Program-made: the position numbers and the translations under genes
The notes under the pieces: generated by a model
Databases searched by the model: none
What the model was told of the DNA's origin: nothing
Seen by the model: the letters and a program-made list of their open reading frames with translations, nothing else
In this document: positions 9,354 to 21,195 of the stretch, in pieces
How positions within the stretch are numbered: position 1 is the stretch's first letter
Layout: every line of letters starts with the position of its first letter
Assembly: GCA_022606425.2 (NCBI GenBank)
Contig: JAHDVF020000590.1
Span: 1-64,000 of the forward strand
From: Lepidostoma basale
Lineage: Eukaryota > Arthropoda > Insecta > Trichoptera > Lepidostomatidae
DNA length: 64,000 bases
Direction of reading: 5' to 3'

Positions 9354-9983
9354 ACTATATAAATGTTATAATAATACTAAATCTGACCTAACTGATAAAA
9401 TACAAGCGTATTTTAATACAAAAAAAAATTAATTAACCATTTAACCAAATACGTAAAAAAAACTTCTTTTTTCTATTCAAACGTGTGCACTGTTGGCGGG
9501 GAAAACTTTTGTCAACCAGCTGTCGCTATTCGTCCATAGATGGGGCTCTCTTCTACTTTTAAGGAAATATGATGAAATACTAAAGTATTTAGAAGAAAAT
9601 CGGGTTGCGTCCCATTAACAGACAATTTCCAAAATATCGGAATAAAATCCCATTTTCCATAACATCAATTTAACGAATAATCGCGTAGATTTCTGTGCTA
9701 ATAAATTTATAATATCCAATATTATTTTTTTAATATAGGTAAGTACCTTTGTAATTTGGAAACCTACTAATTGAAAACGTCTTTTATCTTATTGACTACA
9801 ATTGTGAAACAATTTGTAGGTATAATTGGGGCTAATTTTTAAAGATCTTGCTAATTAATAAATCGCCCGCGATATACAAAGAATACTGTTTTAATATTAA
9901 TGAAATCAACGGAGTTCAATAAAACTAATTTCCACACGAATACATATGTAGGTACACAGATATATTTATATAATATGTTCTTC
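9354..9983. other. AT-rich spacer, nothing recognised
   Basis: AT-rich DNA with no coding pattern on either strand. Confidence 0.4.
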
Positions 9984-10116
9984 TTAGTTAATTCATAAAA
10001 GAACGCGGGTAACACTTCCCTTTCTCTTATCTGTTATAGATACTATATTACATAGGTACCTATTACAGATATGAGAAAGGGAAGTGTTACCCGCGTTCTC
10101 TTATGAATTAACTAAA
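9984..10116. repeat. Fold-back element with about 50-bp arms
   Basis: The left arm starts TTAGTTAATTCATAA and contains GAACGCGGGTAACACTTCCC. The right arm is its near-perfect reverse complement, ending TTATGAATTAACTAA. The loop is about 30 bases. This is a small palindromic MITE or fold-back sequence. Target duplications were not identified. Confidence 0.8.
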
Positions 10117-10326
10117 TAGAACAGGTTATATCAAATTTTCAGTTCAAATAAGTTAACTGATAAATTACTTAAAAAATTAACCGCATTCCATGGTGTATCA
10201 TTTCAACGATTGCACTCGGGTGAACATGCGATCAGTCCATTACCCTGACCTGACCTGACCAAAGTATTGCTCGGACCGGCTCTGAGGATTAAGAAAATAT
10301 TATTTCATTACCTTTCATAATATGCT

Positions 10327-11664
10327 TTAAAGGCGGGCCACACTGTGATAAACAAGCTAGTTTGAAACCAAAATTTGTATACTGACAAACATGCAATCCA
10401 CAGTTTACAAACACGACCAACACGCATTCAACCGATGTAAAAACGCATTCCACAGATGTAAACTTGCATTAAACATGCATTCCACAGTTTTCGTTTGCAC
10501 GATGCACGGTGTTTCAGGGTGCGATATTACAAGCTACTTTTGGTAAAAACCCAATGACATGGAAATGGCTAATTAGTAATATTAAATTTTGAAACACCGT
10601 GCGACGGCCGCCACGCAACTGACCTTGACTGGTTTATTGTTTGACTAAACTGTTTGAATAAACACGAATCCCTATGGATTTGGTTATCCGCGCGTGTTTG
10701 TAACACGCATTTCACGTGTTTATGCGGTTTGTAAAACAGTTTTATAAACCAGTCAAGGTCAGTTGCGTGGCGCAGTCGCACGGTGTTTCAAAATTTAAAG
10801 GCGGGCCACACTGTGATAAACAAGCTGGTTTGAAACCAAAATTTGTATACTGACAAACATGCAATCCACAGTTTACAAACACGACCAACACGCATTCAAC
10901 CAATGTAAAAACGCATTCCACAGATGTAAACATGCATTAAACATGCATTCCACAGTCTTCGTTTGCACGATGCACGGAGTTTCAGGGTGCGATATTACGA
11001 GCTACTTTTGGTAAAAACCCAATGACATGGAAATGGCTAATTATAAGTGTTTAGGGAAGAATATTAGTCATCCAGTTCACACAATAAATTTGAGGCCGAT
11101 TTGTTGAAATTTCAACCCCTAAATTACCTACCTAATTTAATGAAAAAAAAAAACGGTTCAGTCATATTGTTTCGCCGCTAACCGATTGATATATACCTAT
11201 GAATTTAATATTCAAAATTAAAAAAAATACTTCTATTTCTATCTTTATACTCAAGGTCGAGCTGCAAAGGGCCTTTTATGGTCTCATATTAAAAAAAATC
11301 TTACGAAATACGCTATTCAAATACCTACTTTATGTAAAGACAGAGAGATAGACAGATATATGTGTTTCTATCGTAGAAGTCAACAGACATATACATTTTA
11401 TAAGAATAAAATTTTCAAAATAATAATTTTACAGAATAATGAAAAGTAGCTCGTAATATTAAATTTTGAAACACCGTGCGACGGCCGCCACGCAACTGAC
11501 CTTGACTGGTTTATTGTTTGACTAAACTGTTTGATCCACAAGCCGTCAAACGAATTTTGGTTTTCAAACTGTTTGAATAAACACGAATCCACAGAGGCGC
11601 GTGTTTCTTGTTTTAAAACCGTTGGTGGAGACCGATGTTTATCACAGTGTGGCCCACCTTTTAA
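10327..11664. mobile_element. Composite fold-back DNA element flanked by TTAA
   Basis: The outer ends are TTAAAGGCGGGCCACACTG at the left and the inverse CAGTGTGGCCCACCTTTTAA at the right, giving terminal inverted repeats with TTAA at each edge, as for piggyBac-type target sites. A second left end occurs inside at 10795. Between the two, 10580-10798 is itself a hairpin whose arms begin TTAAATTTTGAAACACC, and the same arm recurs at 11458. The structure looks like one fold-back family inserted into another copy of itself. No coding capacity is visible. Confidence 0.7.
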
Positions 11665-11905
11665 CAGTAAGAATATTTAACTAATTTAATGGTGATTAAT
11701 ATTCAGGTAGTCACCAAATTTTTGTAGCGACAATTGATTGTATCTATTGTAGATAAACAAGTGTAATAAACCAAATTATTTCCCCTCCACAGATGAGCAC
11801 ACCCTCACGGTAATGGATATCACGCTCGCGATGAGTCCTCCCCCACGAGCGTTACTTTCGGTTACATTTAATACCCATATTCTCGCGTAATAAACCAAAT
11901 GTTTC
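11665..11905. other. Spacer, nothing recognised
   Basis: Short non-coding spacer between two transposon remains. Confidence 0.4.
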
Positions 11906-12607
11906 TTAACCCGTTAAGACCTGAAGGGAGAAAAAATATTTAAGAGTGTATTAGGCTTCATCGAGGTTTTAAGAAAATATTTTTTATTTTTTTGGAAATT
12001 GAACATGTGCATAATTATGCCCAGCAGGTCTCAACGTACACAGACGACTGAAAAGAGAATATTATTGCATAGGTTTTTAAAAGATAATTTGCCACGACAG
12101 GACATTAATAATAATAATAATATAAAAAATTCTATGAACAATTACGAATATACTCGTACATACATATTTTTTGGACAATAATATTCATTTAAAGTATTAA
12201 TATGATAGGATACAAAGCAATTCCTGTCATTTTTTATACATAAATGAACATTGCATTTATCACAAAAAAAAAAGTTTTTTGATTGCTCGAGTTTTTTTCA
12301 CATCGTTTTCTCTACTTTGGTTTGGTCAAGATGGGGTCATATGGTCAAACATATCATATCAAACGTTTACATTGGGCCAAACTTCTTCACCAACTTATTT
12401 TGCTTTGGGTGCAGGTTTTCTCGTATCTGATACACTTGGACGTCCGAGCTTTCTTTTGAATGTTTTATTTTTACCCGCCTTTACTTATGATTCTGCCAGG
12501 CTGATCCGCAAAGTTTGTAAATCCATTTGATCCTTCGGTGGAGTTATGATTTTTTTGCAATCACGTCTATATTCGAACCAACTATTTACTACTTTCAAAT
12601 CTACAGC

Positions 12608-12995
12608 ATGAAACATTAGTCGCAGGGTCCAATTTTTTGATGTACTACACCGCCCATGTTTTTATTGTATAGTTTTATAATTTTTGGCCGATTGACATTG
12701 ATAAACTGTTTGACCGTTTTGTCCCATACTACATCAATGCTGCCAGATCCGATCAAATTAGACGCAATAACTGTGCGATTGTCCATCCATTTAACTAAAG
12801 CTACGTCTCCATCCCGACTTATGACTTCATATGACCCTCTTTCTTTTTTTTTCATTTCTTTGTCTGACAATAAAGGTGGATCAGAGAATCGATTTACACA
12901 TATTGTATCCGCAGTAGAAACACATTTCAATTTCAATATTTGCAAAAGTGATAAGATGAGAATTAATTATCGAAATACAATTTATGGCCTTTACT
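12608..12995 (-). pseudogene. piggyBac transposase fragment, C-terminal part
   Basis: On the minus strand the sequence reads YFDN...SSYHL, then after a frameshift RGSYEVISRDGDVALVKWMD and later RPKIIKLYNKNMGG. These are the hallmark blocks of piggyBac transposases after the second catalytic Asp (usual form: FDNFFTS, GS...V.VKW.DN..V, P..V..YN..MGGVD). The following DQ and zinc-finger part is lost at a stop, and a frameshift lies near 12950. Confidence 0.8.
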
Positions 12996-13154
12996 ATGTA
13001 TGCTTTGAGATAAATGTAATACCACAGATGCACCGATACCGAAATTATTTAGATTAGATTCGTCTTAACCAGTTGGGGCGCCTTGATAGATAACAAAGTC
13101 GTACATTCCTGAGGCACCAGACAACATAAATATTTTTATTCCCAAGGGTGTAGG

Positions 13155-13445
13155 TTGTGATGGGATTCGTCTTCCCAATGTTGGCTAGTGTTGGAATTGA
13201 GGCAGAGTCCCTCCTATCCTTCCTGGTCATCGTCAACTACTTTGGTAGTTCTTCCTGGGCACCACGGCACCAATGTGATGAATCCTCCTGGTCACGGCAG
13301 CATCAATCGTGATGAATTTAGCTAATCCCGAAGACCTGGTGTGGAGGATTCATCCTCTCCTGCGTCACGTCACCAAATGTGACGGTTCGTCTACCTAGTG
13401 TCGGAATTGAGACAGAATCCCTCCTAATCTTCATCCGCGAATGGT
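13155..13445. repeat. Direct repeat pair about 217 bp apart
   Basis: Segments at about 13160-13225 and 13375-13440 share TCGTCT-CC-AGTGT-GGAATTGAG-CAGA-TCCCTCCTA. Each begins near TGTGA-GG. This could be part of a long terminal repeat or a tandem unit of the foreign insert in the piggyBac fossil. I cannot assign it further. Confidence 0.5.
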
Positions 13446-13919
13446 GGAGCTCCCTCCAGTCATTCCCTCTTCATCCACCTGTTCGGAGCTTACAGGTGTT
13501 TTACCTTACGCGAGTTGGCCTTCGTGATCGTCTAGAAATAATACTGTATGTACCCTTCATTATGACCGACGAAATCCAAGTCCTTTTATTGGCGAATACT
13601 GATAATCTCATTCTAAAGCTAATCGTTCCGAATATTCTAAACTATCCTGACAATCCCACGTGTAATCAAACTATATGTCACTCAATATTTCCTAGGAAGA
13701 GCTAAACCGAATAACCTACATATCTCTAAGTTTACGAAATATAAATTCAAAATACTATTTCTCGAAAATGTGCGAACCCTGAAATGAACATTCACAGATA
13801 ATATGAAACAAGAACAAGCCTGAAATAAGATTGTACAGTTATTTAAATCAGTGCGTAATGAAATTATAATGCGATGAAAAACAGCTTAACATAGCAATTC
13901 GGTGTCGACATATAATATA

Positions 13920-14400
13920 TTAAGTATATAAGAAATTGTGGGGATCTGGATATATAATAGTATTAGTACCGCGGGGAACCAGTCCTTTCGTCAGACTGGT
14001 GGGTTTTCCTTTCTGCGCCATGACATGGTGACCAGTTTTAGCTGGAGACCAGCCCCCTCCTCTTAAATCCAGAAAGCCGGGGGTCCAAACCCATCCTTCC
14101 ATCACCCTAGCAGGGACTTTTCCGAAGATTTTCCACCTCCACCTGTCTGCCGTGATCATCAGCCAACCGGAATTAGCTAACGCCTTTGTATACGGAACTC
14201 GTGAAGCGATCAGAGCAAGTGTAGACCGCGCCAAGTTCGGCTATCTATCACCAGACTTCACAGCATTCTTCATGAGTATGGTCTATCTACAATGTCTGCA
14301 CTTGCTGGGCCTTAGAGAGCCGGTCTCTAAAAGGTATTCTACCATAGGTGAGGCCGGACGAGAGTAAACTTCCCAAACTCTCTTCATATCATCTCTGTCA
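13920..14400. other. Unidentified GC-richer repeat-like block
   Basis: This block is distinctly less AT-rich than its surroundings and has short open frames on both strands (104 codons on minus, 71 on plus) without a domain I recognise. It sits between the two halves of the piggyBac fossil, so it is probably mobile DNA. Confidence 0.4.
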
Positions 14401-14429
14401 ATTCAATCCCGGGTCATCGTGTTCAGAAA

Positions 14430-14930
14430 TAAATTTACGCAAAGAGCCTTGTTCCAATACAATCGTACTATCAGAAAACTTTATGTTCCAATAGCTATAT
14501 CCAGCCCGACAAGTGATTTAATTTCGTCAACATTAGTTGGCTTAAAAATATGTTTCCTATTTTGCCGGGCAAAATGATTGTGTATTCGGCCATTTTTTCG
14601 AGTTCATATTCATTAATATACCATAGAAAATAATTCATAGGACCCACAAGTGGCCCCATATAGTCGTCCTTCCCATTTGCAAAAGATGCAATGTCTCAAA
14701 AAGTCTCCATCGCCACTTTATATTCATTTTTTCCGTGATCACTAATGGTTCATCTTCGAAATACAGCTCTTCGTTGATGATAGTATAAGGGGAACTTTTA
14801 TCTACACCTATTCTAAGTTGGCTTGTAGAAGTCGAAGGTTCACGTTCCAAAGCACTATCCAAAGCCACCAATCGTTCAGTTTCTACGTCGTAGTTAAGTC
14901 TAACTTTCATAGGGTCTTCTTTATTCAAAG
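14430..14930 (-). pseudogene. piggyBac-like transposase fragment, N-terminal part
   Basis: The minus strand encodes an acidic, Ser-rich segment followed by a Lys/Trp-rich block (KMNIKWRWRLFETLHLLQ) and, past stops and shifts, VDEIKSLVGLDIAIGT, like the start of the piggyBac catalytic domain (usual form: EI..FIGILI..G). Matching is by pattern only. Its position 5' of the C-terminal fragment fits one broken transposase gene. Confidence 0.55.
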
Positions 14931-15421
14931 GGTTTTATATTTTCTCTAAAACTATCAAAACAAATTAGGTTTGCCAAGTAAATAAGACAGTTAATAACAC
15001 TTTAGGTATATCAATAGGTGACGCAGATACTGATTTTGCATAATTTTGCACATCAAAATCAAACACGAACGAACGCTTATTTATTTAAATATTTACATAT
15101 TCAATATACACATAATACTTTTAAACGTTTATATTTGCATCTGCATACTTCTATATTGAATAATTATGAAATTGCAAAAAAAATAATGAAAACAAATGTT
15201 TTTACTAGGACTCCTGTCAAACGGTTCAGTCGCACTATTTGAAAGAACCAATATTCACAACTGACGTGGATATATGGCTCTGCTAGTCATATTTTTAGTA
15301 AATAATAATGTTGCTACTATTATAAAAACAGGTGGAAGATTCAAATACATAAAGTTACTCGTTATTATTATACTTTGAAATAAGTGTGCATAATTATGCA
15401 CACGGGATCTGAATGAGTTAA

Positions 15422-15704
15422 AACAGATATTGTTCAAAAATAAAATGTCTCAATATTAGATAATATTTACAGTCGAACTCTGTTATTACGATCACGTAAA
15501 TAGCGAATCTCTGATGTAACGAATAATTATTCGTTGACATTTCAGTTTCAGATTTAATTCATACATTTATTCACTTTTACAATGAGCTACTTTTCTTTCT
15601 ACTTGTGTATTTTTGTTTGAATTGCAACTCTTTGTGTTATGTGGCCGCTTCAGATACTTCATGTCTTCGTGTGATGGGTATGTTTGTAAGTAATACCTAG
15701 CTTT
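15422..15704. other. Spacer, nothing recognised
   Basis: AT-rich DNA between the piggyBac fossil and the next LINE fossil. Confidence 0.4.
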
Positions 15705-17625
15705 AGCTTTAAGCTACACAAGAAACTCAAAGAAATGACAGGCACATCAAGAAAGAGTACTCCATCATGTTTAATTGACGATTCCAATAAACTGATTTTA
15801 GATGAAAAAGATATTTTGCAAACATGGGAAAAGTATATCTATGATATATTTAAAGACAATAGACCTGATACTGATGTTTCTACCAATTTATACGGACTAC
15901 CAATAATAAAATCGGAAGTTCTTCACGCAATACAGACCTCAGACAATCGCAAAGCATGCGGACCAGACGGCATCCCAGTCGAAGTGTTGAAGCTCAGTGA
16001 CAATGACAATATTGACTACCTATAGAGACTTTTTAATGCAATATATGACAAGGGGAACATACCCCACGACTGGCTGAAGTCCACCTTTGTGACGTTACCT
16101 AAATAACAACATCCTAAAATATGTGGAGACTACAGATTGATTAGTCTCATGAGTCACGTCCTGAAACTATTTATTAAAATAATACATGCCAGAATACGTG
16201 GTAAATGTGAGCAAGACTTCGACGATACTCAGTTTGGTTTCAGGAACGCGTTTGAAACACGCGAAGCACTATTAGCTATCAACGTATTGCTACAAAAGTG
16301 CCGGGACCAAAGGAAAGAGGTAGCTGCATGCTTTATTGACTATGAAAAGGCATTTGACAGGGTAAAACATACTGACTTAGTAAAAATTCTTGTCAGGGGC
16401 AATATTCAAACCAAAGATTGATTTTATTAAAAACCTGTACTAGTTCCAAACAGCCGAAATAAGACATGGATACGAGAAGTCAAACGCAATTACCATCCAG
16501 CGAGGTGTGAGACAGGGTTGTATCCTTTCTCCATTATTATTTAATCTCTACTCCGACTATGTCTTTAAAAGAACCCTCATCAACACCGAGAAAGGACTGA
16601 AAATTAATGGCGCTATGATAAACAATATAAGATATTTATTGTTTATTGAACAATGATGTAAAACTCCATATTAAATAATGAATACGAAGGAAAACATCAG
16701 TTTTCTAGAAGTTTTATTATATTTTATGGGAATGACATGTTTCGCCCTTCTAAGGCATTATCAAATGTCTGATAATGCCTTAGAATGGCGAAACATGTCA
16801 TTCCCATAAAATATATGTTTCTTGGACAATGATGTAAAACTCCATATTAAATAATTAATACGAATGAAAACATCAGTTTTCTAGAAGTTTTATTATATTT
16901 TATGGGTATGACGTGTTTCGCCCTTCTAAGAAATTATCAAATATTTGATATGATAAAACTTCTAGAAAACTGACGTTTTCATTCGTATTAATTATTAAAT
17001 ATAAGATATGCCGACGACACTGTTTTATTGGCTGAAAGTGTCAGTGATCTTCAGGACCTCCTTAATCTTGATGACGAGTCCGGTGAAAGATTGGGGTTAA
17101 CAATAAATGTCAGTAAAACTAAATGGATGACATTCGGACGGCTTGACTACAGTGGGTCAGTATTGCATTTGAACGGCCGTAACGTCGAAAGGGTGGAAAT
17201 TTTTAAATTCCTCGGCAGCATACTAACACAATCTCTTGACCCAGATGTAGAGATAAAATGCAGAATTGAGGCAGCAAGAGCTACGTTTAATAAAATAAAA
17301 TCACTCTTCTGCAATGATAACTTAAACTTGAAACTCGGCCAGAGAATGATCACATGCTATGTGTGGTCTGTTTTATTGTATGGGTGTGAAACATGGACCT
17401 TGAAAGTCAACTCAACGAACAGACTGGAAGCATTTGGAATGTGGCTCCATCGCCGAATGCTCAGAATTCCCTGGACAGACATGGTTACCAATACCGAAAT
17501 CCTGAGGCGAGCTAAAGTTGACAGGGAACTGTTATCAACTATAAAGGTTCGGAAAATATCACATCTGGGTCATATACTGCGTGTCGAAAAGTACCACCTT
17601 TTCAAAAAGAAAGAAGGAGCGCAAG
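15705..17625 (+). pseudogene. LINE reverse transcriptase fossil, interrupted by a hairpin element
   Basis: Successive pieces in order match a LINE ORF2: KACGPDGIPVEVLK (RT block before the fingers), an YRLISLMSH block, FGFRNAFETREALLAI, CFIDYEKAFDRV with the first catalytic Asp, VRQGCILSPLLFN, then after a 365-base insertion RYADDTVLLAES with the YADD box, FKFLGSIL and YGCETWTLKV. Stops at 16022 and 16105 and shifts show it is dead. The thumb and tail are of the RTE/R4-like type; the clade is not resolved. The frame is restored if the insertion at 16635-16999 is removed. Confidence 0.85.
16635..16999. mobile_element. Hairpin MITE pair inserted in the LINE fossil
   Basis: Two similar units lie back to back. 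Each carries GTAAAACTCCATATTAAATA and TTCTAGAAGTTTTATTATAT, plus a palindrome around ATGACATGTTTCGCCCTTCT and its inverse. The LINE sequence ATATAAGATAT is present on both sides, which marks the target duplication. Related copies lie at 27325-27410 and 40985-41150. Confidence 0.8.
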
Positions 17626-17631
17626 TCACCA

Positions 17632-17772
17632 GGAGGCGGCCCACGCGACCGACACCTGCGTCCGCTGCGTGCGCGCCAACAGATCCGACAAGACCGACCT
17701 CGCAACTTAGTAGTTGTTAGTACAGAGTCTTCAGCGAGGAGTGTCCTACCTTCCTTCCTTCCTTTCTTTGTT
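17632..17772 (+). pseudogene. Fragment of R1-type LINE ORF1 (Cys-rich end) fused to the other LINE
   Basis: The bases ACGCGACCGACACCTGCGTC and the following 80 match the Cys-rich end of the ORF1 at 3588-3690 (reading ATDTCVRCVRANRSDKT, then FSEECP). They lie directly after the RT tail of an unrelated LINE, so the junction is chimeric. A short CCTT microsatellite (17750-17764) follows. Confidence 0.7.
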
Positions 17773-19195
17773 CCATCATTAATGCATTTACTACTTTTAT
17801 TTTCTTCATTAATACCAAAACTGAAAGCATTGTGTTCTTAGTTTAATTAAATTTTAAATGCAATATAAAGTCAACTCCCAAGATCTTTATCATTTCTGCC
17901 AAATCAGCAGGAGCCATATGACTGCAAACACTTTTTTTTCCTATTAGGGCGAAGTCTATATCACAGCTCAAAAAAGAGTGTCATGTGATTAAAAACTTTT
18001 GTTGAATTTGCTCATAATTAATCGATTTTTATAAAATTAATTACTTATTAAACATTACAAGTGAATCTACAAAATATTTAATAATTATTTATTGATTGAA
18101 ACATACTCTAGACATAGCTCAGCATGGTATACCTACATATAAGAAAACAAAAATTAAATATTTCAAAACAATACTTGAAAATTTTGTTCGATCGCAAAAC
18201 ACTAGTATAGTACATAATTGGCCCGCAACATATGGTAGGGGTGAAGGAAACTTTACGAATTAAACATAATATCAATCATATCTCGTTTACTGGTGGGTTT
18301 TTTGCTGGAATGATATTTTGTAATGTTGAAGTATACGTCAGTCTATGAGTTTTTCTTTTTTTATTTGCACTGTATTAACTAAAACGCCGTTTTTTCTTGA
18401 ATTATTTAACTAACTCACACGACGCACGCGCTTCTTGGTACAAAATGACGTTACTCGCGCGTGGTATAATATTTAGTGCCTTTCTAAAATAATCAACTCT
18501 ATGGACTAGGTGCTATATCAAATTTATTAGCCTTGGCATATAGAATGAAATGACCATAGTCAGCAAGCAACAGCCGACACCTGGAGGACGCGGTAGCACT
18601 CTTCAGAGCTGGAGACTTGTTGGTTTGATTTGCTGTCATCGTGGCTATTACTTCGTATCTGTATGTGGTGACGTTGATGGATTATAATATGACTATTACT
18701 TGAGTTTAATCAACCATTGATTGGATCTGACTACCGGGGTTGGTCTTGGATGGGGAACGTTGAGAGGGATGTTGGGAGGGACGTTGGAGTAGAGCAGCGT
18801 GTCAAGGTGGTAGGTACGGTGGCCAAAGCCCATGTCACAGACGAAGGGTGACGGTATTGCTTTTCAACATCAATTTTGTACTTATCGACTAGAAGACACT
18901 TCCGATTTTTTCCAAATCCATTTCATTTCCTTAAATTGTTATTAATGACACTTGTTTTCCAACCGAAATAAAATAAAAATGGTTATTTCATCAAAAGAGT
19001 CAATAAAGATGACATAGTGGCACTCATTCCTGGCCGAGGACCAGTTTGATGGTAATTTGTCATTTAATTGAATGTACTATTCTCGTACTTTTCTTGTTAA
19101 GTAAATAAACAAACATTATTTATGCATGTAACTTGCCATCGACGAAATACAAATAATAGATTACACGATAGACTTTTATGTCATACGAAATAAAT
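17773..19195. other. Intergenic, no gene seen
   Basis: Mostly AT-rich DNA with no coding pattern. It forms the upstream region of the gustatory receptor gene and may hold its control sequences, but none is recognisable apart from the TATA-like site near 19200. Confidence 0.4.
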
Positions 19196-19199
19196 ATTA

Positions 19200-19207
19200 T
19201 ATATAAG
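19200..19207 (+). promoter_or_regulatory. Possible TATA box of the gustatory receptor gene
   Basis: TATATAAG lies 58 bases before the ATG at 19265. A start site about 30 bases downstream would leave a leader of about 35 bases. AT-rich surroundings make chance occurrence quite possible. Confidence 0.3.
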
Positions 19208-19264
19208 CTTCACTCGTAAAATTCATGCGTTTTGGAGCAGACCACCCGATTTTCATACGATAAA

Positions 19265-21028
19265 ATGAAAACGAAAGCGAAAGAATCTGGAAGCGTTTTC
19301 ACGACTTTCTCGCAAATCATTATAATTTCGAAGATTTTTGGGCAACTTCCCTTGACCAAAGACAGGAGCGGCCTCCGTCGCCTCCTGTCGTCCGCCAACA
19401 GCGCGGGCGTGCTCGCGGCGTACGGCCTGTGCCTGGCGCACGCCGCCCGCGAGTGGAGCGCGCTGCCGCCGCCCGGCAGCGGCGTCCAGCAGGCGCCCTC
19501 TCTCCTGGCCTCCGGCATCAGGCACGTCAAGACCTGCGGGGGCCTGCTGCTCATGATCGTCATGGTGGGGGGGACGCCCTTCTGCACAACCAACATCACC
19601 ACGTTCTTGTCCATGATTCAGGACATCGACGACGAAATGAAAGTTATGAATATGAGCGTGCCTTATAAAGACATCAGAAAGAAAATTAATCGTAGCATAT
19701 ATGCAATTATGTCTCTCGGAATAACGTACATCGCCGCCGACCAGGTAATGAGGCGAGCATGCCACGCGAGGACCGCGAGCGAGGGCGCGCATGGCGTGGC
19801 GCTCATGACGCATATCGTCCGCGAGTCGCAGTTCGTGGCCCTTCTCTGGCTGCTGGCCGATCGCTTTCAAATCCTCAACGACTACCTGGACCCCCGCGGC
19901 GGCACCCTCATGTCGGCCCACACGTGCTGGGCTACCCCCACGCGCTGGGTCCGGACCTCTCGCCTCCAGGGCCTCAGCAGAATCCACGACAGACTGTGTT
20001 CCGTCTCCAGGAAGATCGGACGGGCGTACTCCTTCCAGCTTCTTCTCATTATCGCCCAATGCTTCATTGTCGTCACACACAAGATGTATAATTGTTTCGC
20101 CAGTTTATATCAAATCCGTTCCTCTTGCTTGAATCTGTTCACGTCTTTGTCTATTGTGTTCGATGCACTGCAAGTTATAATCATCGCCCATATCACTACA
20201 ACAACAGAAAAAAAGGTGAGAAGACCGGTTATTGCGTACTGTATTTACGTGAATGTCAAACTGCGCACATAACCATCTGTAGCATATATTCTGAATTTCA
20301 GTGCAAACAAACTGCAAGGATACTTCATCGCCTCGAAAGAAGTTTTCGAAACGACGCCAAAGATAAGAATGACGTATGTATTGCCTCTTTAGCTATCCAA
20401 CCAAATTCGTAGTATGTATGTTATGTATGGTATTTCTCCGTATTTATTGTTTTTGTACATTTGTGTTTTATAAATTGCAGGTTCTCTTATTTTCTTTACA
20501 GATTTTGCAAAATAACGTAAAATTTTCCGCTTGCGGCCTGTTCCCTCTGGACGTGTCATTCTTGACCTCAGTGAGTATTACCACGCTTTTGTTGGTTCCA
20601 ATTAACTTTAATCGTATAATCATTTAATGTTTCTTGGACGATTATGGAAACGTCAGAAGATTACCAAATGTTAAAGATGCCCCACTTTAACATTTTAACA
20701 TTTCCGATAATCTACGTACCTATACTTTAACTTGTTGAAGTTATTTCCATCATGTTATTATACATGTTACAATACAATGTTTAAATATCTCAAACGATAA
20801 TGTGAGAAGTAAACCATTGCATTATATTGTATGTAGGTAGGTACATACGAGTATTATCAATGAAGGGTGTGACAGTGGACAGTGACAAGTCTGAATTGTT
20901 GTTTTCAGTTTATCGGCTCGGTTTCGGCGTACATTGTGATTATCCTCCAGTTCGATATATCTGACTACAACACCACCCTCAACAGCAAGCTGATGCAGTG
21001 TCGATCCAATATTACTGGCGGAAACTAG
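19265..21028 (+). CDS. Gustatory receptor (insect Gr family), four exons
   Basis: Exons 19265-20215, 20302-20373, 20502-20570 and 20909-21028 join in phase 0 to 403 residues, the usual Gr length. Gr proteins are seven-transmembrane ligand-gated cation channels of taste neurons with an intracellular N-terminus. Hydrophobic segments recur along exon 1 (for example SQIIIISKIFG, LLLMIVMVGG, FVALLWLLA, FQLLLIIAQCFIVV). The last three exons show the family pattern: CKQTARILHRLE, then FSACGLFPLDVSFLTS, then FIGSVSAYIVIILQF, the local version of the TYxxVLxQF signature. Three phase-0 introns near the C-terminus are typical of insect Grs. I chose the ATG at 19265 because the frame has no earlier ATG. 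The ligand is not predictable. An 87-base stretch in exon 1 could be a retained in-frame intron. Confidence 0.88.
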
Positions 21029-21195
21029 TTCGCGCCGCGCAATCATCATTTTCATTTCACCAATTACAAGTAAATCCACATTTGTCTATAAAATAATCAA
21101 TATTGCACTGTTATAAAAGGTAAAAATAATGTTTTTTTTAATACAAGACCACAGAACCGTTATCAAAGGTTCGTCTTAATCCGGCTCCTAATAGA

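Larger units (their letters stand above)
11906..15421 (-). mobile_element. piggyBac-like transposon fossil with TTAA ends
   Basis: TTAA lies at both edges. The left terminus TTAACCCGTTAAGACCTG and the inverse of the right terminus TTAACTCATTCAGATCCC match at most positions, and both ends carry the subterminal palindrome GCATAATTATGC (near 12010 and 15389). Broken transposase pieces inside lie on the minus strand in the expected order, N-terminal part at the right and C-terminal part at the left. About 1.4 kb in the middle (13000-14400) is foreign, so the copy was interrupted by later insertion and is dead. Confidence 0.7.

Noticed and set aside
12656..13057. Plus-strand open frame of 133 codons
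   Set aside because: It is the antisense shadow of the piggyBac transposase fragment.
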